DNA from: a virus
Reading direction: 5' to 3' (one strand)
IMG/VR virus record: IMGVR_UViG_3300045431_000299
Coordinates: 1-21,894 of that record
Length of the DNA: 21,894 bases
Numbering within the stretch: position 1 is the first letter of the stretch; every line of letters begins with the position of its first letter. Below the pieces are notes generated by a model. The model did not search any database and was not told the DNA's origin. It was given only the letters and a program-made list of their open reading frames with translations. The translations under genes were made by a program, and so were the position numbers. Shown piece after piece: positions 12,586-19,371 of this stretch.

Positions 12586-14231
12586 ATGGAAAAGTAAACA
12601 ACTTAAACAATATAGTTAATGCTTTTCCTCTTTATAAATTTGTAAAAGCAATATCTACACCATTTAGATCTATGACTGCGTATAAAATGGGATTAATTGA
12701 TATTAAAGGTAATTTTATACAAAATCCAGATGGTAAAATATCAGAATTCGATAAACTAGTCATACGATTAAAATTTTTAATAAACACAACATGTAATCCA
12801 AAAATAAAATCATACATGAACTATTTTACAACTGCAATTGATTTACTAGCGGAGGAAACAGTAAATCTTTATGGAGGAGACAAAGAAATGCTTTCAGAAC
12901 AAATAAAGAAGTATCTAAAAGAAACAGCAGAGTTTGAGCCAATTGGACACCTACAACACGCAGGAGAACTTCTTTATACTGGAGGTGGTCATCATGCAGT
13001 TGAGCACTTGAGAGCAACCCACGAAGCATTAATAGGTAAAGGAAGAAAAGGACACAACCTCTCATACAAAGCAGATGGTACTATGTCACTCATCTTTGGA
13101 AAGTCTGGTGGTAGACCTTTTGTTCGTTATAAAGGTAAAGGAGCACAGACATTCTTCTCACCAGAAGAAGTACAAGAATATGCAGCAAGAGAAGGTAAAC
13201 CACACTATGTTGCACCATTTACTGCTGCACTTCAGGCTGCCGGGCACAAAAAAATAGATCCAGATGTTTCATATCAAGCAGATGCCATTCTTGACTCAGG
13301 AGAGGGAACTCTGAAAGGAAATCTGATCCACTATAAACGCCCAAAGAAAACTACCAAAAGTATGTTAGCAGTTCATGGTAGATTTGATTCACGAACTGGC
13401 AAGAGATTAGAAGCAGTTCCTGACGTATCATTCTTAAATACATCAGAACAACATTTTCCAGTTCTCTCTCTTAAGAATGCACCAAAACTGGGTCTTAAGG
13501 AAAGAAGACTTATGAGAGGTCATATTTCTACAGCAGGCAAAAAGTTGAAGAGAAAAGATGTACAAGCACTTGTTTCTGAAATTGCCGCACACACAGATCC
13601 TTCTACTGTAAATAAAGCGGCAACTCGTGCCGGTCATATGACCATGTTCTCAAATGCCGTTCAAAGAGGTGAATATCAAAGAACAGTCCAAGGTTATAGA
13701 GACTTTACCACGGCAAGAATACAAAAAGCAGTAGAGGGTAAGAAGGGTTCTGAAGTAAGACGACTCCAAGGACACCTTGAAGCGTTCAAAGGTAGAGAAA
13801 AAAGTCTACAGCACCTATTCGATGCTCACAACTCGATTGATGCAGCAAGAGATGTAATATTCGGACATTTAACTAGGACCGGACAATTACCCATGCAACC
13901 AGCAAGAGGTCACGGTCATGAGGGCTTCGTTTCTGAACTTCCCGGAATGGGCATGGTAAAGTTTGTACCTACCACATTTACTGCCGCAAATGTGGCACAA
14001 AAAGACAAGTTTAAGAAGAAGGTAAATGAGTTTATTGAAAAATACGGTCATTTACTTTTTGAAGAAATGTCTGTTGGTGGAGGTGGTGTTGCAGGAATAG
14101 GTGTAAATGATGCAACTGGCGAAGAAGATCCTTCAAATATTGCCATTTCGGCAAGAAATAAATTGAATAAAAGAAATAGACTTAAACGAGTCAAAATTGG
14201 TAGAAAAATTTTGAATCTAGAAAGTTACTAA
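12582..14231 (+). CDS. Ligase-fold (KxDG) nucleotidyltransferase-like protein, DUF6267-like, with fused N-terminal phage module
   Basis: 549 residues. Residues 11-90 are a module (AFPLYKFVKAISTPFRSMTA, then YKMGLID and LVIRLKFL) that I recall as a separate small protein in T4-like marine phages. Residues 120-465 carry the order of covalent nucleotidyltransferase (DNA/RNA ligase, capping enzyme) motifs: HLQHAGELLYTGGGHHAVEH, then SYKADGTMSLIFG (motif I, K163-A-D165-G166), YQADAILDSGEG with GNLIHYKRP (231-254), EGFV (447-450, motif IV) and VKFVP (459-463, motif V, K460). This matches the phage DUF6267 family as I remember it. A Lys-rich helical insert (300-430) is larger than in a minimal ligase. 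KKYLKETAE and LLFEEMSV resemble protease sites. Ligation, nucleotidylation of a protein, or a lost activity are all possible. Confidence 0.75.
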   Translation: MNGKVNNLNNIVNAFPLYKFVKAISTPFRSMTAYKMGLIDIKGNFIQNPDGKISEFDKLVIRLKFLINTTCNPKIKSYMNYFTTAIDLLAEETVNLYGGDKEMLSEQIKKYLKETAEFEPIGHLQHAGELLYTGGGHHAVEHLRATHEALIGKGRKGHNLSYKADGTMSLIFGKSGGRPFVRYKGKGAQTFFSPEEVQEYAAREGKPHYVAPFTAALQAAGHKKIDPDVSYQADAILDSGEGTLKGNLIHYKRPKKTTKSMLAVHGRFDSRTGKRLEAVPDVSFLNTSEQHFPVLSLKNAPKLGLKERRLMRGHISTAGKKLKRKDVQALVSEIAAHTDPSTVNKAATRAGHMTMFSNAVQRGEYQRTVQGYRDFTTARIQKAVEGKKGSEVRRLQGHLEAFKGREKSLQHLFDAHNSIDAARDVIFGHLTRTGQLPMQPARGHGHEGFVSELPGMGMVKFVPTTFTAANVAQKDKFKKKVNEFIEKYGHLLFEEMSVGGGGVAGIGVNDATGEEDPSNIAISARNKLNKRNRLKRVKIGRKILNLESY

Positions 14232-14233
14232 TT

Positions 14234-14241
14234 CCTAAATA
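14234..14241 (+). promoter_or_regulatory. Late-promoter-like CCTAAATA
   Basis: CCTAAATA sits 15 nt before the ATG of the holin-like gene, at the spacing of the exact TATAAATA copies; it matches 6 of the 8 consensus positions. It may be a weaker late promoter for the lysis pair. It would need transcript mapping. Confidence 0.45.
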
Positions 14242-14246
14242 TATTT

Positions 14247-14252
14247 GGAGGT
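14247..14252 (+). promoter_or_regulatory. Strong Shine-Dalgarno deciding the holin start
   Basis: GGAGGT, 4 nt before ATG 14257, is the best ribosome-binding site of the late region. It rules out the upstream in-frame TTG at 14245. Confidence 0.8.
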
Positions 14253-14256
14253 TTTT

Positions 14257-14694
14257 ATGATTCCTACAGAATTAATTTCATTGGTGGGTGGAAGCTTAAC
14301 TGGATTCGTGTTTAAGTACATGGCCCAAAAGAGTCAAGACCAAAAAGAAATGTTTGAACGGTTAATCACCGCAAACAAACAAACAACCGAAAATCAAGAT
14401 AAAGCAGCACTAAGAGTACCACTCGACATTGGCGCAAGTGTTCGTCAGTTGATTGTACTCACAGTTCTATTCGGAACAATTGCTGCCCCATTTATTCTTC
14501 CATTCTTTGGTGTTCCAACTTTTGTTGAAGTTGACACTGTATCACCTGAAGGAATGTTTGGACTGGTTCCAGAGACAACCAAGAAGTTCTTTGTAGAAGT
14601 TAATGGATTCCTCTATACATCAGAGAATAGGCAAATTCTTGTATCTATCGTTGGATTCTACTTCGGTACTGCTGCCGCCGGGAGGAAGTCATGA
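14257..14694 (+). CDS. 3-TM holin-like membrane protein
   Basis: 145 residues. Three hydrophobic segments: about 4-22 (TELISLVGGSLTGFVFKYM), 64-86 (RQLIVLTVLFGTIAAPFILP) and 126-142 (QILVSIVGFYFGTAAAGRKS, ending in small residues and Arg/Lys). A charged helix (24-55) separates the first two. This topology, and the last helix with FG..A...K, match the 3-TM holin family first described for gene transfer agent release (GTA_holin_3TM). Holins permeabilise the inner membrane at the end of infection. Its own strong ribosome-binding site, a late-promoter-like box and position at the end of the late genes support a lysis role. No endolysin is visible in the window. Confidence 0.75.
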   Translation: MIPTELISLVGGSLTGFVFKYMAQKSQDQKEMFERLITANKQTTENQDKAALRVPLDIGASVRQLIVLTVLFGTIAAPFILPFFGVPTFVEVDTVSPEGMFGLVPETTKKFFVEVNGFLYTSENRQILVSIVGFYFGTAAAGRKS

Positions 14695-15035
14695 AAAAGT
14701 TATGGAAAATAGGTATTGATGTTTTATTCATTGTCGTCTGTATTATGATGATTATGTCATTCCTTTCTGGTTGTCAGTGTGTAGCACCAGAAATCATTCC
14801 AGATAATACTGGTGACTCTGTTATAATGATGGATATTAAATCCAAGATTGAACAAGGGAAAGAAATAAAGAAAGATAATTCTTGGCTATGGTGGTATGCT
14901 CCTGTTCTATTCCTCGTTGTTGCCTGGGGTGTCAAAGAATTCTTCCTCAAGAAAAATCCCGACGACTGTGAAGAGGAAGATACCAAAAAGGAAGAAGTAA
15001 AGGTACTCACGGAAGAAAGTAAACCACAACAGTGA
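14691..15035 (+). CDS. Small lipoprotein-like membrane protein, possible lysis accessory
   Basis: 114 residues. The N-terminus MKKLWK and hydrophobic stretch 9-27 lead to a lipobox-like LSGC (25-28), so C28 may be lipidated. A second membrane helix at about 65-82 (WLWWYAPVLFLVVAWGVK) is followed by a Lys/Glu-rich tail of about 30 residues. The start overlaps the holin stop (ATGA), with GGAGG upstream. A lipidated N-terminus plus a C-terminal membrane helix recalls unimolecular spanins, which link outer and inner membranes. However, only about 37 residues separate C28 from the helix, short for spanning a periplasm, so it may instead be a two-helix inner-membrane antiholin-like or unrelated protein. 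Confidence 0.65.
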   Translation: MKKLWKIGIDVLFIVVCIMMIMSFLSGCQCVAPEIIPDNTGDSVIMMDIKSKIEQGKEIKKDNSWLWWYAPVLFLVVAWGVKEFFLKKNPDDCEEEDTKKEEVKVLTEESKPQQ

Positions 15036-15037
15036 GT

Positions 15038-15598
15038 TCATGCCAAATTTTTCATTGAGTAGTATAGAATCTTACAAATATAAAACGCATCTACTATATC
15101 TGATACTGGATTAACTACTCCAGTTCTGTTCGGAGTCATTATGTCTTTTAATGCGATGAATGTATCTTTGACAAAGAATTCATACATTGCCTCTTTGTCA
15201 GCATTTCCTTTACCCGTGGCAATCTTCTTAACATGTGATGGTTGAACTATTTCAACTGGGATAGAGTTTTGCCATAACTTGTACTTCAGGATGCCAGTAT
15301 TCTCAGCAATATGAAAAACTCTACCCTGTGCGTTATATGCATATCCTTCAAGTGCAACTTGCTCACACCCCATACAAATTCGCATAACCCACTCTGAGAT
15401 GGTATCGTATCTTTCGCAGTCTTGATCATACTCTGAGAAATTTTCTCCGTATATGTTATTAAGAAAAACGGTTGCGTTCTTCTTAACATCGGTCAAGAAA
15501 TAGAATGTACAATTCTTGAAGCAAAACTCTTTCTCAGTATTTGCTACACATATTGCAGGTCCATTTAAACTATAATCAATGCCAGCTATAACTCCCAT
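15038..15598 (-). CDS. RuvC-like Holliday junction resolvase
   Basis: 186 residues. RNase H-fold catalytic acids appear in the RuvC order: GIDYSLNGPAI (D8), VALEGYAYNAQGRVFHIAE (E84), and PVSDIVDAF (D167, D170), with a basic PSHVKKIATGKGNADKEAM segment between. RuvC enzymes cut four-way junctions; here it would debranch replicating DNA for packaging, the job done in T4 by the unrelated gp49 (endonuclease VII). It is cut off from the upstream nrdJ by a terminator and has its own TATAAATA octamer placed so that transcription would begin about at the ATG. No Shine-Dalgarno is visible. It ends 2 bp from the oppositely oriented lipoprotein-like gene. Confidence 0.85.
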   Translation of the reverse strand: MGVIAGIDYSLNGPAICVANTEKEFCFKNCTFYFLTDVKKNATVFLNNIYGENFSEYDQDCERYDTISEWVMRICMGCEQVALEGYAYNAQGRVFHIAENTGILKYKLWQNSIPVEIVQPSHVKKIATGKGNADKEAMYEFFVKDTFIALKDIMTPNRTGVVNPVSDIVDAFYICKILYYSMKNLA

Positions 15599-15603
15599 GT
15601 AGA

Positions 15604-15611
15604 TATTTATA
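15604..15611 (-). promoter_or_regulatory. T4-type late promoter for the resolvase, minus strand
   Basis: The plus strand reads TATTTATA, i.e. TATAAATA on the minus strand, in the 63-nt gap between nrdJ and the resolvase. Only TCTAC separates it from the ATG. With T4 spacing (octamer ending about 6 nt before +1), the first transcribed base would be at or next to the A of the ATG, giving a leaderless mRNA. Confidence 0.65.
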
Positions 15612-15616
15612 AACGC

Positions 15617-15636
15617 AAAACCCCCCTTGCGGGGGT
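15617..15636 (-). terminator. Rho-independent terminator after nrdJ
   Basis: On the minus strand ACCCCC GCAA GGGGGG TTTT: a 5-bp all-G/C stem with a GNRA-type GCAA loop (or 6 bp with a 5-nt loop) and a short T run. It lies 26 nt past the nrdJ stop and 5 nt before the resolvase promoter, so it separates the replication operon from the late resolvase. Confidence 0.8.
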
Positions 15637-15661
15637 CGTGTGTTCGGATAACCTACACTAA

Positions 15662-17587
15662 TTATTTAGTTAAATCAACAAGTTCACACTTGTCACCGGA
15701 GCAGGCATATGTCTGAGTTCCGGCGGTGTTGTCCTCTTTTTCATACTTGACAAGATCACCCCAGTTAACAACTGGCATCTTACTCAGGAGTGCTTCATAC
15801 TCTTCCTTGGTGCAATCCTGATATGGAGCCTGTTGATATGTGTGATCCGAATGTGGTAGGAATGAAATACCACTGACTTCATCAAAATGCTTGTAAACCC
15901 AAGCACCTACTTCCATCCACTCATGTTCCTTTACGGTAACAGTAATTGATGGTTTGTGTTCGCACCAATGATTCTGGTAAGTTAACCATAGTTCTAGGTG
16001 TTCTATTGCTGTCATATCGGTACGAGTCACCGATCCTTCTGCCTTCATGGGGAAGGAGAAAACCATAGTATGTTCTGGACGCATGACACATGGTTCAGCA
16101 GGAAATCCTGCATCGGTCATAAACTTGCAAAGTGGGTCCTTGATATCTGCACGAACAGTACGAATAAAGTATTCATTATGACGAGCATGAATACCGGATG
16201 CGGCATCTACAAGTTGTGAAACTGTGCCTGATGGTTTTACACAAGTAATTGCAGCGGCAGGATTGATTCCAAGTTTCTTTGCCCATTCCTTGTTGGTAAT
16301 AACGGCATCAGATCTTAGACACTCAAGTAGAATCTCAAGGTTTGGATTCTTGTTACGCATGATTGCGTTGTCGAGAATACCAGTAAGAGATACACCTAGA
16401 AGTGCCTCTTCCTCGCAGTTGTGCTTCCAATCACTAGAAAGATATGGGAAGTGTGTCATAGACGCTTGCCATGTTCCTAGAATAGTTGCCAACTGCACCT
16501 TACGCTTCAGGGTTTCAGGAGTATCGTTTGGACGAACAACGACCTCTGAAAGATTACAGAACTCCTTGTCTCGTAGAATTATCTCTGAACATGGATTTGT
16601 TCCAAACTCTTTAGTATTATCTCTACGATCACCTAGTTTTGCAACAGTCTTTTGAGCAGCATCTCGGTTGAAGATACCTCGTTCTCCGCTCTTTGACTTG
16701 TAAAGAGAAACCCACTCCTCCATGAAGGTTCCGATCTCTGGTTTCTCTTTATATGCTACTGAGTTATTTGCTAAAGCTCGTTGCGGATTGTCAACCCACC
16801 ACTGACCAGTCTTAGCGTCACGCATCCGTTCGTCCGTGAGGTTGGATAGAGAGATAAGTGCTGATCTACGCACTCCTCCGACAACGACAATTTCAGCAAT
16901 CTTGCAGATGATATCATGACATTCGATGGAAGTAAGTTTTCGTCCCGCAGCCTTTTTAAAAGTATTAATTGTGAAGTGGAACAACTCGTCCAAAGGTCTT
17001 GGGCCTGAAGCGCGTCCTCCGAAAGTCTTGAGGCGTGCACCAGCAGGACGAATCTTTGATAAGTCCCACTTCGGGATTTGTCCACCAATAAGAAGGGATA
17101 CCAATTCTCGGTACGCTTTGGCCCATCCTTCTTTCGAATCTTTGACAACAATGACGGTATCGCTTTGAGTAAAGTGTTCAGAGATTGTAGGAAGTTTTTC
17201 AACATATTGTCTCTCCACGCTGAAACCTACACCAGTGCCGCACATCAGAATATATAGGATTTCGTCAAATGCACGAACCTTATTGACTGCAACATATGAA
17301 CAATTATACCCGGCAGTATTATCTCTTGCTAGTGCTTCTCCTGCGGTCATCAATGCCCGCATTGAAGGCATGATCTCAAGATTCAAAACTGCATTCTCAA
17401 GTTCATTTCGTAGTTCCGCCGGTAGTTTGTAACCATGCTTTTCTTTAAGATGATTTACAAAGAAATTGAAATAGCGTGATACGGTTTCTGCCCATGTCTC
17501 GCGTCTCTTTTCTTCTTCTAGCCAGCGTGAATAACGTGAAAGGTGTATAAACTCCTGATATGGAGTGGGTAACTTAATCTCATTCAT
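15662..17587 (-). CDS. nrdJ: Adenosylcobalamin-dependent (class II) ribonucleotide reductase
   Basis: 641 residues, against 739 for the monomeric Lactobacillus enzyme. It reduces ribonucleotides to deoxyribonucleotides using coenzyme B12. Key residues are in family order and spacing: C96 (YNCSYV) and C344 (EFCNLSEV) as the substrate-reducing pair; C333 in NPCSE as the thiyl-radical Cys with N331 and E335; C629 and C634 (ACSGDKC) as the C-terminal re-reducing pair. The 333/344 and 629/634 spacings equal those of the reference enzyme (408/419, 731/736). PSGTVSQLVDAASGIH is the diagnostic phosphate-binding loop region. AAGGAG precedes the ATG. It follows thyX, with which it supplies DNA precursors. 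T4 itself uses class I and III enzymes, so this is a replacement. Confidence 0.93.
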   Translation of the reverse strand: MNEIKLPTPYQEFIHLSRYSRWLEEEKRRETWAETVSRYFNFFVNHLKEKHGYKLPAELRNELENAVLNLEIMPSMRALMTAGEALARDNTAGYNCSYVAVNKVRAFDEILYILMCGTGVGFSVERQYVEKLPTISEHFTQSDTVIVVKDSKEGWAKAYRELVSLLIGGQIPKWDLSKIRPAGARLKTFGGRASGPRPLDELFHFTINTFKKAAGRKLTSIECHDIICKIAEIVVVGGVRRSALISLSNLTDERMRDAKTGQWWVDNPQRALANNSVAYKEKPEIGTFMEEWVSLYKSKSGERGIFNRDAAQKTVAKLGDRRDNTKEFGTNPCSEIILRDKEFCNLSEVVVRPNDTPETLKRKVQLATILGTWQASMTHFPYLSSDWKHNCEEEALLGVSLTGILDNAIMRNKNPNLEILLECLRSDAVITNKEWAKKLGINPAAAITCVKPSGTVSQLVDAASGIHARHNEYFIRTVRADIKDPLCKFMTDAGFPAEPCVMRPEHTMVFSFPMKAEGSVTRTDMTAIEHLELWLTYQNHWCEHKPSITVTVKEHEWMEVGAWVYKHFDEVSGISFLPHSDHTYQQAPYQDCTKEEYEALLSKMPVVNWGDLVKYEKEDNTAGTQTYACSGDKCELVDLTK

Positions 17588-17626
17588 ATATTTCTCCTTT
17601 TTGGATTCCTCTATGGGTTGGTAAGA

Positions 17627-17634
17627 TATTTAGG
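17627..17634 (-). promoter_or_regulatory. Late-promoter-like CCTAAATA upstream of nrdJ, minus strand
   Basis: Minus-strand CCTAAATA overlaps the thyX stop codon, 39 nt before the nrdJ ATG, and is identical to the box before the holin-like gene. nrdJ is expected early or middle in infection, so this may be chance. Confidence 0.2.
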
Positions 17635-18382
17635 TAAGGTGTTCCCATGAAATTGGGAACAACGGTGCAATCATTTCCTTTATTGCTGAAGCATATTCAC
17701 GAATTTCCCATTGGGCATGGGGATCTGACCGCTGCTTGCAAACTCTTGCATATGCCGCCAAAGAACCAGTCCACCACCACTCGGTATAAGTCCCTTGTGG
17801 TAAAACAAATCGTGCTTGTTCTGGTGCAATCCCATTTTCTATTAGTCTATTATATACTTTTAAAGACTCATTTGCAACAGTTTTATAAAATGTATCACAA
17901 ATGGATAAAGTGTCTTCATTTGTTATAAAATCTTCAGAACCTTGCTTTGCGCCGTTTGATGGTTTTGATCTCCATTGAGGATTATAAATTTGAGGTTCAT
18001 CTATGACATATCGGCGTGATATTTCATTTTCAACAAACCCCTGCTTGTGTTTAAAAAATTGTGTTCGTATTGAGATTGGAGCTCTTATTCTTAGAGTAAT
18101 CTGTGGGTGTGCAAAGGGTGTCCAGTGATTGTGCTCCGCAAGATACTTAATAAGTTTCTTGTCTTTTTCGCTAATAGTAAGTATGTCCTCTTCCCAATAA
18201 AAAGAGTTAGTTGAATCTAGACGGTTCTTTACATCCATGTCTATTTCCCAATCACTCTGCTTGTTGAATGATACTCTTGCAGCATTTACTACAGTAAGAT
18301 CATCGCCCATATGCGAAACATACTGCACAAATCCATGATCCAATACATTTATTCTTTTATTTTGTTTTATACTCGTTTCCAT
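17630..18382 (-). CDS. thyX: Flavin-dependent thymidylate synthase
   Basis: 250 residues. It makes dTMP from dUMP using FAD, NADPH and methylene-tetrahydrofolate. Signature regions: HNHWTPFAHPQITLRIRAPI (84-103), the ThyX motif as KHKQGFVENEISRRY (111-125), and RFVLPQGTYTEWWWTGSLAA (191-210) followed by KQRSDPHAQWEIREYA. The canonical RHRxxSxNExSxRY appears here with KHK for RHR, Phe at the first Ser, and one extra residue; I recall the same form in cyanophage ThyX, so it is probably functional. It overlaps the primase gene by 16 nt. A phage thyX replaces the td (ThyA-type) gene of T4. Confidence 0.93.
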   Translation of the reverse strand: METSIKQNKRINVLDHGFVQYVSHMGDDLTVVNAARVSFNKQSDWEIDMDVKNRLDSTNSFYWEEDILTISEKDKKLIKYLAEHNHWTPFAHPQITLRIRAPISIRTQFFKHKQGFVENEISRRYVIDEPQIYNPQWRSKPSNGAKQGSEDFITNEDTLSICDTFYKTVANESLKVYNRLIENGIAPEQARFVLPQGTYTEWWWTGSLAAYARVCKQRSDPHAQWEIREYASAIKEMIAPLFPISWEHLT

Positions 18383-19371
18383 GATGTAAATACCAATTGT
18401 GCTTTCAATCCTTCAAATACATTGCTCTCAAGAATATTGTTAACATAATCAATACCATTCTTGAGAACCATATCGTTTATATCTTTCTCTTTACAATAAT
18501 CTGGCCAAACACAAACTTTATGTCCAGACTCAATCAACTTCTTTTGAATGTCAACCGTATCGTAATTTCTTGGTTCATTGTCCAAGACAAATACAGCATT
18601 TGGAAAAATCTTAGTCATATCAAGAAAAGATCCAGTACCAAGACATGCTACACTATTGTGTAGAAATGTGCTGTCTAGTGGGCCCTCTACAATGTAGATG
18701 GTTTCATCTTTTTTAAGTTTCTCAATACCGAACATCAGTTTTGTATTTTCCTTTTTGATGGTTAGATACTTTGGTGCATTTTTTTTACAAGTTATACATC
18801 TACCTTGTGCCCCAACTACCTCACCATTCTCATCACGAATAAGTATAACAATTCGTGGTTCCTCTTTTGCATTGTAACTTTCATCAAATTGCTTTGCAAA
18901 GAGTGAGAAGTTATCAGTATAACCAATGTCGTCCCATCTGTCTTCAGGAATCTTTCTAGATTCCAAAAACTCCATGCATTCTTTTGATGATTTAGCTGGG
19001 GTAAAATGATCTACTTTTTTGGCAAATATGGGGGTAGAATCATATGGATATAGTTTCTCTTTAGTAGGTTTCTTATAATTTGCTTTTCCGTCTTCTCCTG
19101 CAATAAATCTCTCAAGAGCATATTGTTTACAGAGATATGGGGAAACTTTCTCTAGAAAATTATAAAGATTGCATCCAAACCCACAGTTATGACAACGATA
19201 AAAGAAGTCATTACCCTTTTGGTAAAAGAATCCTCTGGCAACAGTCTTTCTCTTGGTAGAATCCCCACAGATAGGACATCTGCAATTTGCAAGATTATCT
19301 TTCTTCCACTTGAATCTTTTCAACAATGGAGAAACCATACCGATGTACTTCTTGTCGATATAAGTTGACAT
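18367..19371 (-). CDS. 61: DNA primase, T4 gp61-like
   Basis: 334 residues (T4 gp61 is 342). N-terminal zinc ribbon C32xxC35 ... C60xxC63 (CPICGDSTKRK, YRCHNCGFG), then a TOPRIM catalytic core: IYIVEGPLD (E229) and VFVLDNEPR (D264, E266). It makes RNA primers for lagging-strand synthesis with the gp41-type helicase encoded just upstream. The ATG at 19371 is chosen: it shares one base with the helicase stop (TGATG) and GGAAGG lies 4 nt upstream. A TTG four codons earlier lacks that support. The start arrangement implies translational coupling and near-equal dosage of helicase and primase. Confidence 0.92.
   Translation of the reverse strand: MSTYIDKKYIGMVSPLLKRFKWKKDNLANCRCPICGDSTKRKTVARGFFYQKGNDFFYRCHNCGFGCNLYNFLEKVSPYLCKQYALERFIAGEDGKANYKKPTKEKLYPYDSTPIFAKKVDHFTPAKSSKECMEFLESRKIPEDRWDDIGYTDNFSLFAKQFDESYNAKEEPRIVILIRDENGEVVGAQGRCITCKKNAPKYLTIKKENTKLMFGIEKLKKDETIYIVEGPLDSTFLHNSVACLGTGSFLDMTKIFPNAVFVLDNEPRNYDTVDIQKKLIESGHKVCVWPDYCKEKDINDMVLKNGIDYVNNILESNVFEGLKAQLVFTSWKRV

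Noticed and set aside
12637-12644. TATAAATT and other near matches to the late promoter inside genes
   Set aside because: They lack the final A of the octamer and are expected by chance in A/T-rich coding sequence.
14245-14256. TTG start four codons upstream of the holin-like gene
   Set aside because: It would place the start inside the region of the strong GGAGGT ribosome-binding site that clearly serves ATG 14257.
16224-16655. 143-residue plus-strand frame opposite nrdJ
   Set aside because: The minus strand here encodes the conserved reductase core with catalytic Cys; the plus frame shows no motif or start signal.
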